A stretch of 64,000 nucleotides of DNA from Azoarcus sp. Aa7 (GCF_014822185.1 NZ_QVLR01000098.1:1-64000), one strand, 5' to 3'. Shown: positions 7,831 through 17,176, counted from the first letter of the stretch. A program made the numbers and translations. Notes: generated from the letters alone by a model not told the origin.

Positions 7831-8283
7831 TCACAGGGGCGGGGTCGTGTCGGCGGGCGCGGCGCGGCAGTTGCAGGCTTCGGCATGGTCGGCCTCCCAC
7901 GCATCGCGCAGGGTCTTGGCGAGCGTGAAGGCACTGGAGACCAGGTACAGCCAGCTCACGCCGAGGTAGGCTTTCCACGTCGGATTGATCTCCATGCGCC
8001 ACAGGCCCCAGCCGGTGAGCGCCATCGCAAGGGCGAAGCTGCCCCACACGACGAGGCGCCACAGCGGCGAGTCGTCATGGCGGGATTCGGTGTCGCGCAC
8101 GAATTTCGCGAGGACGAAGGTGCTCGTGAGGCAGAAGGCGTAGCCCATGACCATGAAGGCGCGGTCGAGCGCCATGCCGGGCAGGGCGGCGAGGCCGCTG
8201 GCGCACAGCAGGCAGGCGAGGGCGAAGGAGGCCCAGACCTGGATGCGCCAGGCGCGGGTGTCGCGACGGATGAGGGTTTGCAT
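7831..8283 (-). CDS. YiaA/YiaB-type inner membrane protein
   Basis: This 150-aa protein has four membrane helices arranged as two similar hairpins: IQVWASFALACLLCASGLAA with GYAFCLTSTFVLAKFVRD, then LVVWGSFALAMALTGWGLW with WLYLVSSAFTLAKTLRD. The repeat of 'two helices, then K-x-x-R-D' is the signature of YiaAB two-helix domains. The tail is soluble and Cys/Ala-rich. It lies first in the minus-strand set and is divergent from the XRE regulator. The family's role is unknown. Confidence 0.8.
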   Translation of the reverse strand: MQTLIRRDTRAWRIQVWASFALACLLCASGLAALPGMALDRAFMVMGYAFCLTSTFVLAKFVRDTESRHDDSPLWRLVVWGSFALAMALTGWGLWRMEINPTWKAYLGVSWLYLVSSAFTLAKTLRDAWEADHAEACNCRAAPADTTPPL

Positions 8284-8377
8284 GACGGGCTCCGTGTGGG
8301 GAAGGTGAGCCCATCATTCGCGCATCGTAGTTGCGGTACAAACCGATCGTGCGAAGTTAGAATCCATTGTGCGACAG

Positions 8378-8394
8378 GTATCGTCAGGCGATAC
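8378..8394. promoter_or_regulatory. Palindromic operator candidate (GTATCG-N5-CGATAC)
   Basis: A perfect 6-bp inverted repeat with 5-nt spacing lies in the gap between the divergent yiaA-like gene and the XRE regulator, 73 bases before the regulator start. The size and position suit an autoregulatory operator. This is inference; no second copy was seen. Confidence 0.45.
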
Positions 8395-8466
8395 TTCATG
8401 ACATGCGCTCGCGCCGCGCACGCCATGCGGATAGTCTTGGCGCCATCCATCGACGGAAACCCGATC

Positions 8467-9234
8467 ATGAGCACCACCGCCGACCTCGTCGCCGCCCTGA
8501 AAGCCGAACTGAAGTCCGCCGGACTCACCTACGCCGCGCTCGCCGGGCAACTGGGCATGGCCGAGTCCAGCGTCAAGCGCATGTTCTCCGCGAGCGGCGA
8601 CATGCCGCTGTCGCGCATCGACGCGGTGTGCCGCGCGCTGAATCTGGATTTTGCCGACCTCGCGCGCAGCGTCGCGGAGCGTGAGCCGCTCCTGGACGAA
8701 CTCTCGCTCGCGCAGGAGAAGGCCGTCGTCGGCGACCGCAAGCTGCTGCTGGTGGCGATCTGCTGCCTCAGCCACTGGACCGCGGAGCAGATCGTCGCGA
8801 CCTACCAGCTCGGCGAGGCGGAGGTCGTGAAGCACCTCGCGCACCTCGACCGCCTGGGCATCATCGACCTGCGCCCCGGCAACCGCTATCACCTGAAGGT
8901 TGCCAAGGGCTTCCGCTGGCGCCCCCACGGGCCGGTGATGCAGTACTTCCGCAATGACGTCATCGACGATTATTTCGCCGGCGGCTTCGACGGCGAGTCC
9001 GAGATGCTGATGGTCGTGCACGGCCAGATCGGGCGCGGGCTGGCGCATTCGTTCCGCGAGCGCCTCGCACGCGTGGGACAGGACTTCGCGCAGCAGCACA
9101 TCGCCGACCAGAAGCTCTCGCCCGCCGACCGCCGCCCCTACACGCTGGTGATCGGCATGCGCTCCTGGCTGATGGCGGCCTTCCGCGACATGAAGCGTCC
9201 CGACGTGCCCTGGCCCGATGCGCCGTCACGCTGA
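8467..9234 (+). CDS. XRE-family transcriptional regulator
   Basis: This 255-aa protein begins with a Cro/CI-type helix-turn-helix (about residues 18-65: LTYAALAGQLGMAESSVKRM, then LSRIDAVCRALNLDF). A C-terminal region of about 190 residues follows, with a second winged-helix-like part (TAEQIVATYQLGEAEVVKHL) and a mixed effector-like domain. The start at 8467 begins just before the helix-turn-helix; the frame is open further 5' through the divergent gene. It stands alone, 36 bases before the phospholipid operon. Ligand and targets are unknown; the palindrome at 8378-8394 is a candidate site. Confidence 0.85.
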   Translation: MSTTADLVAALKAELKSAGLTYAALAGQLGMAESSVKRMFSASGDMPLSRIDAVCRALNLDFADLARSVAEREPLLDELSLAQEKAVVGDRKLLLVAICCLSHWTAEQIVATYQLGEAEVVKHLAHLDRLGIIDLRPGNRYHLKVAKGFRWRPHGPVMQYFRNDVIDDYFAGGFDGESEMLMVVHGQIGRGLAHSFRERLARVGQDFAQQHIADQKLSPADRRPYTLVIGMRSWLMAAFRDMKRPDVPWPDAPSR

Positions 9235-9270
9235 GCCCCGAACCGAAACCCCGAACGACGAGATCCGACC

Positions 9271-11424
9271 ATGTTCCGTTCCCTGATCAAGACCCTGTTG
9301 CGCGGCCTCGCCCGCGTGCTGTTCCGCGTACGTGCCGTCGGCAGCGCCCCGGCCGACGCCGCACGCCTGCTCGTGATCGCGAACCACGAATCCTTCCTCG
9401 ACGGGCTCCTGCTGGGCCTTTTCCTGCCGCTCGACCCGGTGTTCGTCGTGCATACCGGCGTCGCGACGAACCGCTGGTTCCGCCTGATGCTGTCGCTCGT
9501 GGATTACCTCGCGGTCGATCCGACCAGTCCGATGGCGATGAAGAAGGTCGTGCGCCTGCTCGAATCCGGCCGACCGGTCGTGATCTTCCCGGAGGGACGC
9601 ATCACGACCACCGGCAGCCTGATGAAGACCTACGACGGCCCCGCCTTCGTCGCCGCGCGCACCGGCGCGACGATCCTGCCGGTGAAGATCGACGGCGCAG
9701 CGCGCACCTACTTCTCGCGCATGGGCGGACGCTTCCCGCGCCGGCTCCTGCCGCAGCTCACGCTGACGATCCACCCGGTCACGCGCATCGACGTGCCCGT
9801 CGCGCCGACCGCGCGCGAACGGCGCCGCAAGGCCGGCGAGGCGATGCGCCGCATCATGCAGGAGATGATCTTCGCGAGCCGTCCGCAGCAGACACTGTTC
9901 GAGGCGCTGCTCGACGCGGCGTCGATCCACGGCCGCTCGCGCCGCCTGGTCGAGGACCTGAAGCAGGAGGAGTATTCCTACGGCGATCTCGTGAAGATGG
10001 CGCTCGCGCTCGGGCGCCTGGTCGCGAAGGAGTCCGCGCCGAATGAACACGTCGGCGTGTTGCTGCCCAACCTCGCGCCGACCCTTGCCCTCGTCTTCGG
10101 TCTCACCGCGTTCCGCCGCATCCCGGCGATGCTCAACTACACCGCCGGCGCGGACGGCATGCAGGCCGCGTGCACGGCGGCGCAGATCCGTACCATCCTC
10201 ACTTCGCGCGCCTTCGTCGAACAGGCGAAACTCGGCGACAAGCTCGCGGCGCTCACCGATTGGGGCTCCGACGTGCGCATCGTGTATCTCGAAGACCTGC
10301 GCGCCAACATGGGTCTCGCCGACAAGCTGTGGCTCATGCTGTGGGCGATCCGCTTCCCGCGTGCGGCGACGCATATCGGTTCGCCCGAGGACGCGGCGGT
10401 GGTGCTGTTCACCTCCGGTTCCGAGGGCAAGCCCAAGGGCGTCGTGCTGTCGCACCGCGCGCTCCTAGCCAACATCGCGCAGATCCGCGCGGTGGTCGAC
10501 TTTTCGGTCGACGACAAGATCCTCAACGCGCTGCCGCTGTTCCACTCCTTCGGCCTCACCGCCGGCGGCCTGCTGCCGGTGCTCTCCGGCGCGAACGTGT
10601 TCCTCTACCCCAGCCCGCTGCACTACCGCGTGATCCCCGAGCTCGCCTACGACCGCGGCTGCAGCGTGCTGCTCGGTACCAGCACCTTCCTCGCGAACTA
10701 CGCGCGCTTCGCCCATCCGTACGACTTCTATCGCCTGCGCTACGTCATCGCCGGCGCCGAGAAGCTCGCCGAGCCGGTACGCCAGCTGTGGTTCGAGCGC
10801 TTCGGCATCCGCATCTTCGAAGGCTACGGTGCGACCGAGACCGCGCCGGTGATGGCGGTGAACACGCCGATGGCCTATCGCACGGGCACCGTCGGCCAGT
10901 TCCTGCCCGGCCTGCAGGCGCACCTCGTGCCGGTGCCGGGGATCGAGCCGGGCGGGATGCTGCACGTGTCCGGCCCCAACCTGATGAGCGGCTACCTCAA
11001 GGTCGACCAGCCCGGCGTGCTGCAGCCGCCGGCGTCGACCGCGGGCGACGGCTGGTACGAGACCGGCGACGTGATCGATATCGACGACGACGGCTTCGTG
11101 CGCATCGTCGGCCGGGTCAAGCGCTTCGCCAAGATCGCCGGCGAGATGGTGAGCCTGGAGGCGGTCGAGAAGCTCGCCGCCGCGACCGTGCCGGCCGCCC
11201 AGCACGCCGCGTCCACCCAGGTCGACGCCGCGAAGGGCGAGGCGCTGGTGCTGTTCACCAGCGACCGCGGCCTCACCCGCGAGCGCCTGCTCGCCGCGGC
11301 GCGCGAATTCGGCGTGCCCGAGCTCGCGGTGCCGCGCAAGATCGTGCCGGTCGAGGCGCTGCCGCTGCTGGGCACGGGCAAGATCGACTATGTGACGCTC
11401 AAGCGCTGGGCGGAGGCGGCGTGA
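9271..11424 (+). CDS. aas: Aas-like acyltransferase/acyl-ACP synthetase
   Basis: This 717-aa bifunctional enzyme has an N-terminal PlsC domain with the HX4D motif (NHESFLD, His39/Asp44) and FPEGRIT. A C-terminal AMP-binding domain begins with FTSGSEGKPKG (about 380-390), then YGATE, a GDGWYETGD motif and a C-terminal lysine in GTGKIDY. Aas re-acylates lysophospholipids, mostly 2-acyl-glycerophosphoethanolamine, at the inner membrane, using a fatty acid activated by its own synthetase part. In E. coli its partner is the flippase LplT. An LplT homologue lies two genes downstream and also carries an acyltransferase. The length matches E. coli Aas. Confidence 0.9.
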   Translation: MFRSLIKTLLRGLARVLFRVRAVGSAPADAARLLVIANHESFLDGLLLGLFLPLDPVFVVHTGVATNRWFRLMLSLVDYLAVDPTSPMAMKKVVRLLESGRPVVIFPEGRITTTGSLMKTYDGPAFVAARTGATILPVKIDGAARTYFSRMGGRFPRRLLPQLTLTIHPVTRIDVPVAPTARERRRKAGEAMRRIMQEMIFASRPQQTLFEALLDAASIHGRSRRLVEDLKQEEYSYGDLVKMALALGRLVAKESAPNEHVGVLLPNLAPTLALVFGLTAFRRIPAMLNYTAGADGMQAACTAAQIRTILTSRAFVEQAKLGDKLAALTDWGSDVRIVYLEDLRANMGLADKLWLMLWAIRFPRAATHIGSPEDAAVVLFTSGSEGKPKGVVLSHRALLANIAQIRAVVDFSVDDKILNALPLFHSFGLTAGGLLPVLSGANVFLYPSPLHYRVIPELAYDRGCSVLLGTSTFLANYARFAHPYDFYRLRYVIAGAEKLAEPVRQLWFERFGIRIFEGYGATETAPVMAVNTPMAYRTGTVGQFLPGLQAHLVPVPGIEPGGMLHVSGPNLMSGYLKVDQPGVLQPPASTAGDGWYETGDVIDIDDDGFVRIVGRVKRFAKIAGEMVSLEAVEKLAAATVPAAQHAASTQVDAAKGEALVLFTSDRGLTRERLLAAAREFGVPELAVPRKIVPVEALPLLGTGKIDYVTLKRWAEAA

Positions 11425-12683
11425 TGGCGACACCCTTCTCGCCCGCCCGCCGCCGCTGGCTCGCGGCCGGACTGGGGTTCGGGACGCTGGCGGTGGCCGG
11501 CGGCGTCGCCGCGATGCGGACCCGGCCATGGCTGATGAACCCCTGCCACGCGACGCTGCCCGACGCGCTCGCGCAGCACGAGCTGGTGCGCGGCGCCTGG
11601 GAAGGGCTCGACCCGGCGCAGGTGTGGGACTGTCACACGCACCTGGCGGGCATCGGCGACGGCGGCAGTGGCATCACGATCTCGCCGACGATGATGAGCC
11701 CGCTGCATCCGCTGCAATACCTGCAACGTCTCTTCTACCTCAACGCCGGCTGCGCGCACGAGGCACCGGGCCGGGTCGACCAGAGTTACGTCGAGCGCCT
11801 GCACAACCTGATGGACGGCATGGCGCCCGGCTTCAAGCTGATGCTGTTCGCCTTCGACCGCGCGCACGACGAGGCGGGGCGCGCGCAGCCCGAGCGCTCC
11901 GCCTTCTTCGTCCCCGACGCGTATGCCCGCGACGTCGCCCGCGTCGCCCCGCAGCGCTTCGAATGGGTGTGCTCGGTGCACCCCTATCGCCCCGATGCGG
12001 TCGCGGCGCTCGACGCGGCCGCCGCCGAGGGCGCACGTGCAGTCAAATGGCTGCCGCCGGCGATGGGCATCGATCCCGCTTCGTCCGCGTGCGACCGCTT
12101 TTACGATGCGCTGGTGCGCCTCGACCTGCCGCTGATCACGCATGCCGGCGAAGAGCAGGCGGTCGCGGGCGCGGGCCACGCCGACTGGGGCAACCCGCTG
12201 CGCCTGCGCCGTGCGCTCGAGCGCGGCGTGCGTGTCGTGATGGCGCACTGCGCGAGCATCGGCGAGGACATCGACCTCGACCGGGGCGCCAACGGGCCGC
12301 GCGTGCCGAGCTTCGCGCTCTTCGCACGCATGATGGACGAGCCGCGCCACGCGCAACGGCTGTTTGCCGACATTTCCGCGATCACGCAGCGCAATCGCGA
12401 ACTCGCCGTATTGCGTGAGATCATCGAGCGCGAAGACTGGCATCCGCGTCTGCTGTTCGGCACCGACTACCCGCTGCCGGGCATCCTGCCGCTGATCGCG
12501 CCGGCCCAGTTCGCAGCCGAAGGCATGCTCGACGCCGCCGCGGTGCCGGTGCTGGAGGCGATCCGCGAACACAATCCGATCCTGTTCGACGTGGTGCTCA
12601 AGCGCCACCTGCGCAGCCGCGGCAAACGACTGGCCCCGACGATTTTCGAAACCCGACGCTTCTTCTCCCGGACCCCGACATGA
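11424..12683 (+). CDS. Tat-exported amidohydrolase-fold protein
   Basis: This 419-aa protein has a twin-arginine-like leader (ARRRWLAAGLGFGTLAVAG). An amidohydrolase TIM-barrel begins with DCHTHL, the HxH metal ligands, and continues with KWLPPAMGIDP, LITHAGEE, VMAHCASIGED and FGTDYPLPG, whose Asp is a probable catalytic ligand. Members of this group hydrolyse or decarboxylate small substrates; the substrate here is unknown. Its ATG overlaps the aas stop by one base (TGATG) and its end overlaps the next gene by four, so it is locked into the phospholipid operon. A role on a lipid head group or acyl derivative is possible but unproven. Confidence 0.82.
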   Translation: MATPFSPARRRWLAAGLGFGTLAVAGGVAAMRTRPWLMNPCHATLPDALAQHELVRGAWEGLDPAQVWDCHTHLAGIGDGGSGITISPTMMSPLHPLQYLQRLFYLNAGCAHEAPGRVDQSYVERLHNLMDGMAPGFKLMLFAFDRAHDEAGRAQPERSAFFVPDAYARDVARVAPQRFEWVCSVHPYRPDAVAALDAAAAEGARAVKWLPPAMGIDPASSACDRFYDALVRLDLPLITHAGEEQAVAGAGHADWGNPLRLRRALERGVRVVMAHCASIGEDIDLDRGANGPRVPSFALFARMMDEPRHAQRLFADISAITQRNRELAVLREIIEREDWHPRLLFGTDYPLPGILPLIAPAQFAAEGMLDAAAVPVLEAIREHNPILFDVVLKRHLRSRGKRLAPTIFETRRFFSRTPT

Positions 12684-14560
12684 GCTCCCAATTCAAGCTG
12701 ATGGGCGAGCGGCGCTTCCTGCCCTTCTTCCTGACCCAGTTCCTCGGTGCCTTCAACGACAACCTGTACAAGAACGCGCTGGTCGTGCTGATCACCTTCC
12801 AGGCCGCGCGCTACACGACACTCGCGCCGGGGGTGCTGGTGAACCTCGCCGCCGGCCTCTTCATCCTGCCTTTCTTCCTGTTCTCGGCCACGTCCGGCCA
12901 ACTCGCCGACAAGTTCGAGAAGACGCGCCTGATCCGCTTCGTGAAATTGTTCGAGATCGGCGTGATGGCGCTCGCCGCGGTCGCGTTCGCGCTCGATTCC
13001 CTCACGCTGCTGTTCGCCGCGTTGTTCCTGATGGGCCTGCATTCGACGATTTTCGGGCCGGTGAAATACGCGGTACTGCCCGTGTATCTGCGCGAGGAGG
13101 AACTCGTGGGTGGCAACGCGCTGGTCGAGGCCGGCACCTTCATCGCGATCCTGCTCGGCACGATCGCCGGTGGCGTGACGATCGCGCTGCCCGGCGGTGC
13201 CGCGTGGCTGTCGGTCGCGGTGCTGTCGGTCGCGGTACTGGGCTACCTCACGAGCCGCGCCATCCCGGCTGCGCCGGCGGCCGATCCCGGCCTGAAGATC
13301 AACTGGAACCCGATCGCCGAAACCCTGCGCAACATCCGCTTCACGCGCGGCAACCGCACCGTGTTCCTGTCCATCCTCGGCATCTCGTGGTTCTGGTTCT
13401 ACGGCGCGCTGTTCCTGTCGCAGTTCCCCGGCTATGCGAAGGATGTACTGGGCGGCGACGAGCATGCCGTGACGCTGCTGCTGGCACTGTTCTCGGTGGG
13501 CATCGGCGTCGGATCGCTGCTGTGCGAGAAGCTCTCCGGCAAGCATGTCGAGATCGGCCTCGTGCCCTTCGGCTCGATCGGGCTGAGCCTGTTCGCCTTC
13601 GACCTGTGGCTCGCGAGCCCGGCTGCCGCGCATGCCGGCGACGCGCTGCCGCTGGCGACGGTGCTGGCGAACCCGGTCGCCTGGCGCGCGCTCTTCGATC
13701 TCGTGATGATCGGCGTCTTCGGCGGCTTCTTCATCGTGCCGCTGTATGCGCTGGTGCAGTCCCGCTCGGAGCCGGCCCACCGCTCGCGCATCATCGCCGG
13801 CAACAACATCCTCAACGCCGCCTTCATGGTCGTCGCCGCCGGTCTGGGCGCGGGCCTGCTCGCCGCCGGATTCAGCATTCCGCAGCTGATCCTGATCACC
13901 GCCGTGCTCAACGCCGCCGTTGCACTCTACATCTACACACTGGTACCGGAGTTCCTCGTGCGCTTCATCGTGTGGCTGCTGGTGCATACGGTGTATCGCC
14001 TGCGCGTGAAGGGCGTCGAGCACATTCCCGAAGAGGGGCCGGCACTGCTGGTGGCGAACCACGTCAGCTTCGTCGATGCGCTGGTGATCACGGCCGCGTC
14101 GCGCCGCCCGATCCGCTTCGTCATGGATCACCACATCTTCCGCTGGCCGGTCCTGTCCTTCGTGTTCCGCTCCAGCCGGGCGATCCCGATCGCATCGGCG
14201 AAGGAGGATGCCGCGATGATGGAGCGCGCCTTTGAAGAGGTCGCGCGGGCGCTCGAGGCGGGCGAGCTGGTCGGCATCTTCCCGGAAGGGCGCATCACCG
14301 ACGACGGCGAGCTGAAGCCCTTCCGCCCCGGCATCCGCCGCATCGTCGAGCGCACCGCGGTGCCGGTCGTGCCGCTCGCGCTGCGCGGCCTGTGGGGCAG
14401 CAGCTTCAGCCGCAAGGACGGTCCCGCGCTGAGCCGACCCCTGCGCCGCGGGCTCTTCAGCCGCATCGAGCTGGTCGGCGGCGCGCCCTTCGCACCGGAG
14501 GCGGCGACCCCGGAAAGCCTGCAGGCGGCCATTGCCGGACTGCGTGGCGAGATGCGCTAA
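12680..14560 (+). CDS. LplT-like MFS transporter fused to PlsC acyltransferase
   Basis: This 626-aa protein has an MFS domain of about 12 helices over residues 1-420, beginning FLPFFLTQFLGAFNDNLYKN, the signature of LplT lysophospholipid flippases. A PlsC domain follows, with NHVSFVD (His461/Asp466) and FPEGRITDDGELKPFRPG. It is predicted to flip lysophospholipid across the inner membrane and re-acylate it directly. In other bacteria one long protein joins MFS, PlsC and AMP-binding parts; here they are split, with PlsC present in both proteins. It has an ATGA overlap with the amidohydrolase gene and is the last gene of the operon. Confidence 0.9.
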   Translation: MSSQFKLMGERRFLPFFLTQFLGAFNDNLYKNALVVLITFQAARYTTLAPGVLVNLAAGLFILPFFLFSATSGQLADKFEKTRLIRFVKLFEIGVMALAAVAFALDSLTLLFAALFLMGLHSTIFGPVKYAVLPVYLREEELVGGNALVEAGTFIAILLGTIAGGVTIALPGGAAWLSVAVLSVAVLGYLTSRAIPAAPAADPGLKINWNPIAETLRNIRFTRGNRTVFLSILGISWFWFYGALFLSQFPGYAKDVLGGDEHAVTLLLALFSVGIGVGSLLCEKLSGKHVEIGLVPFGSIGLSLFAFDLWLASPAAAHAGDALPLATVLANPVAWRALFDLVMIGVFGGFFIVPLYALVQSRSEPAHRSRIIAGNNILNAAFMVVAAGLGAGLLAAGFSIPQLILITAVLNAAVALYIYTLVPEFLVRFIVWLLVHTVYRLRVKGVEHIPEEGPALLVANHVSFVDALVITAASRRPIRFVMDHHIFRWPVLSFVFRSSRAIPIASAKEDAAMMERAFEEVARALEAGELVGIFPEGRITDDGELKPFRPGIRRIVERTAVPVVPLALRGLWGSSFSRKDGPALSRPLRRGLFSRIELVGGAPFAPEAATPESLQAAIAGLRGEMR

Positions 14561-14561
14561 G

Positions 14562-15431
14562 TCAGTCGCGCGCGAGAAATCCCTCGATCGCTGCCGCGAC
14601 CTGCTCCGGTTGGTCGTGCTGCAGGTTGTGGCCGGATTCGGTGATCGTCACGCGCCGCATGTCCGCAAAACACGCGAGGCGGCGCTCGATCTCCGCGGGC
14701 TCGCCGGCGAAGCGCTCGGCCACGTAGCCCTTGTCGGCCAGCATCATCAGCACGGGTGCGCGGATGCCGCGCCAGGACGCCATCACGTCGCTGGCCTGGT
14801 AGCGCACCGGCGCCGGCACCTTGTGCCACGGGTCGCCGGCCATCGTCACCCGGCCGTCGGGCAGCGTGCGCGACACGTTGCGTGCGAGGAAGGCCGCGCG
14901 CGCGTCGCTCAGCCGCGGATTGGCGAGCTGCAGCCGGCGTGCGAAGGCATCGTGATCGGGATAGCTGCGCAGCGGCTGTTCCTTGCGCAGGTTGTCGAGC
15001 CAGCCGGCGAGCTGCCCGGGCGCGTCCGTGTCGCTCGTGGTGCTGAGGCCGAGGAAATCCATCATCACGAGCTGTGCGATGCGCTCGGGCCGCACGCCCG
15101 CGTACGTGGACGAGATCGCCGCGCCCATGCTGTGCCCGACGATGCGCGCCGGGCGCTCCGGGGAATAGTGCGCGAGCAGCGCGTCAAGGTCGCCGTAGTA
15201 GTCGGGGAACCAGTACGGGCGACCGAGCCACTCGCTCGCGCCGTAGCCGCGCCAGTCGGGCGCGATCACGTGCCAGTCGTGCGCGAGCGCATCGACGAGG
15301 AACTGGAAGGTCGCCGAGCTATCCATCCAGCCGTGCAGGAAGAACACGGCCGGGGCGTCCGCGGCGCCCCAGTGGCGGACGTTGTAGCGCAGCCCGCGGA
15401 TGTCGAGCTGCTCGCAGAAGGAAGCTTTCAT
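14562..15431 (-). CDS. Alpha/beta-fold hydrolase
   Basis: This 289-aa hydrolase has oxyanion-hole region FFLHGWMDSSATF, nucleophile elbow GHSMGAA, late-strand LMMLADKGYVAE and catalytic His in TESGHNLQHDQPE. The order Ser-Asp-His and the cap segment in the middle fit the epoxide hydrolase/haloperoxidase-like group; the substrate is not predictable. The ATG at 15431 is preferred; an upstream in-frame start would add 16 non-family residues. It is convergent with the LplT-fusion gene with only one base between the stops. Confidence 0.88.
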   Translation of the reverse strand: MKASFCEQLDIRGLRYNVRHWGAADAPAVFFLHGWMDSSATFQFLVDALAHDWHVIAPDWRGYGASEWLGRPYWFPDYYGDLDALLAHYSPERPARIVGHSMGAAISSTYAGVRPERIAQLVMMDFLGLSTTSDTDAPGQLAGWLDNLRKEQPLRSYPDHDAFARRLQLANPRLSDARAAFLARNVSRTLPDGRVTMAGDPWHKVPAPVRYQASDVMASWRGIRAPVLMMLADKGYVAERFAGEPAEIERRLACFADMRRVTITESGHNLQHDQPEQVAAAIEGFLARD

Positions 15432-15489
15432 GCGGACGATGATAGCAAGCCCGGCGGTCCGGCGCCGGGCCTGCGTCATCGCAGCGGGC

Positions 15490-16599
15490 TCAGGTGCCGG
15501 TGATCTCGCGCGCCGTGAGCGTATAGCGGAAGTTTGCCGGGTCCAGGCTGTCGAAGCGGCCGTCGCGGTTCTCCCCCTGCGGATACATCAGGAAGGGGGC
15601 CTCGGGGCCTTCGCTGCCGGGCAGGCGGATGTCGTGGCCGAAGTTGTACGCCAGCCAGTTCATCTCCCACGCGCCGAACAGCGTGTTGCGTGCGGCGACG
15701 ACCTTCGGCTCGGCCAGCAGCAGGCCCCCGGGCGGCTCCTCCAGGGCGACCTTGCGCACGTCGGCGGGGTCGACCGGCACCCAGCCGGCGTGCTCCAGCC
15801 ACACCTCGGCGCGGCAGTGCTGCGCCTTCGACACGTCGCCGCTCTTGCCCAGGCTCTTGTAGCCGTAGCGCGAGTCGGCGACGCGCACGCCGTACACGTC
15901 GCGTGCCGGCAGGCCCAGCGAGCGCGCGAGGCCGACGTACAGCGCGTTGAGGTCCGCGCATTTGCCGGAGAGGTCGCCCGTTTCCAGCATCGCGCGGATG
16001 TCGCCCAGTCCGCAGCCGCGGGTCTTGGGATTGCGGAAGGTGTTCGTGACGATCCAGTCGTAGATCGCGCGCGCCTTGTCCTCGTCGCTCTTCGCGCCGC
16101 GTGTGATCTCGCGCGCGGTATCGAGCACGATGCCGTCGGTCGGCAGCATCGCGGTGGCGCGGGTGTACAGCGCGCGTTCGGCAGCGGCCAGCCTGGGCAT
16201 GCGGCCGCCGTGGGCGAGGTCGACGGCGCGGTCGCGCGTCGCGCAGCGGCTGACGATCTCGATCGCCGGCGCCGTGGTGGCTTCGGGCCAGGTCGCGTGC
16301 AGCATCGCCGCGCCGTACGCCGGGTCGGTCGCGATGTACATGCCGGTCGCGTTGCCGCTCCACAGGTTGCCCATCGGCCGGCTCCAGTCCGTCTGCGCCA
16401 CGGCCGGTAGCGGGATCCATACCTGGGTCGGGCCGTCCGTCGCGACGGGGTCGACACGCGTCACGAGTTCGAACACCCGCCAGCCGTTCTCCGGGCGGGG
16501 CGTGAAGGCGGGCGCGACCGGGGCCGCCGCGCGGCTCCACGCCGGCAGGGCGAGGCCGGCGGCAATCGCCGAGGTCTTGAGGAAGTTTCTGCGGTTCAT
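15490..16599 (-). CDS. Tat-exported transglutaminase-like protein
   Basis: This 369-aa protein has a twin-arginine signal (MNRRNFLKTSAIAAGLALP) and a transglutaminase-like core. Cys is in GKCADLNALYVGLARSLGLP, His in AQHCRAEVWLEHAGW and Asp in VPVDPADVRK, the papain-like triad order. Members act as periplasmic peptidases or cross-linking enzymes. The start is the ATG directly before the RR motif; an upstream start would bury the Tat motif. It lies 19 bases after a TlpA-like thioredoxin gene, so both exported proteins are probably co-transcribed, perhaps to keep the catalytic Cys reduced (inference). Confidence 0.85.
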   Translation of the reverse strand: MNRRNFLKTSAIAAGLALPAWSRAAAPVAPAFTPRPENGWRVFELVTRVDPVATDGPTQVWIPLPAVAQTDWSRPMGNLWSGNATGMYIATDPAYGAAMLHATWPEATTAPAIEIVSRCATRDRAVDLAHGGRMPRLAAAERALYTRATAMLPTDGIVLDTAREITRGAKSDEDKARAIYDWIVTNTFRNPKTRGCGLGDIRAMLETGDLSGKCADLNALYVGLARSLGLPARDVYGVRVADSRYGYKSLGKSGDVSKAQHCRAEVWLEHAGWVPVDPADVRKVALEEPPGGLLLAEPKVVAARNTLFGAWEMNWLAYNFGHDIRLPGSEGPEAPFLMYPQGENRDGRFDSLDPANFRYTLTAREITGT

Positions 16600-16618
16600 G
16601 GTCGATCGTCTCTTCGAT

Positions 16619-17176
16619 TCAGGTCCTGGTCGGGCGGGTGGCGGCTGCCGCGCTGCGGATGCGCGCACGCACGCTGTCGTGATGCCAGTCGAGCTCGCCG
16701 CGCACGCGCAGCAGGGGCTGGTGGGCGGTGTCGAGCAGCACGGTCGTGGGCAGGTAGCGGACGTCCCAGGCGCGCGAGATGACCTGTTCCGGGTCGTTCA
16801 CGAGCGGGGGATCGACGAGGTGATCGTCGAAGAAGCGGCGCACTTCGTCCGCGCGGTCGGCGACGGCGATCGTCACCAGCGCAAGGCCGGGCTCCGATTC
16901 GGCGAGGCTGACGAGCGCCGGCATCTCGGTACGGCAGGGCTCGCACCAGGTCGCCCAGAAATTGACCAACACGGCCTTGCCGCGCAGTGGCTCCAGCGCC
17001 CGGCGCAAGCCCGGCGGTGCCGGTGGAAGCTGCGCCACCGATTCCAGCCGCTCGCCCGGCAGCGGCGTGCGCGAATTGCCCGGCAGCGACAGGGCCGGCG
17101 GCGCGAAGGCGGCCGCGACCAGCCCCCCGATGGAGGCGAGCACGCGCCGGCGTCCGGCGCAATGCGGATCGAACAT
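16619..17176 (-). CDS. TlpA/ResA-type periplasmic thioredoxin
   Basis: This 185-aa protein has an N-terminal RR-containing signal/anchor (CAGRRRVLASIGGLVAAAF) and a thioredoxin fold with VLVNFWATWCEPCRTEMPAL (active site WCEPC) and the cis-Pro region YLPTTVLLD. It is a reducing thioredoxin on the periplasmic side. The start at 17176 is supported by GGGAGAGG upstream. It is first in a two-gene unit with the transglutaminase-like gene. A second TlpA-like gene at 61485-62075 belongs to a different locus. Confidence 0.88.
   Translation of the reverse strand: MFDPHCAGRRRVLASIGGLVAAAFAPPALSLPGNSRTPLPGERLESVAQLPPAPPGLRRALEPLRGKAVLVNFWATWCEPCRTEMPALVSLAESEPGLALVTIAVADRADEVRRFFDDHLVDPPLVNDPEQVISRAWDVRYLPTTVLLDTAHQPLLRVRGELDWHHDSVRARIRSAAAATRPTRT

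Noticed and set aside
10170-11423. Long 5' extension of the amidohydrolase frame through aas
   Set aside because: The extension is a frame-shifted shadow of aas; the real start at 11424 has a Tat signal and a one-base overlap with the aas stop.
9271-14560. Broken trifunctional MFS-PlsC-synthetase gene
   Set aside because: Both proteins are complete, in frame and each has its own PlsC domain, so this is a split arrangement and not a pseudogene.
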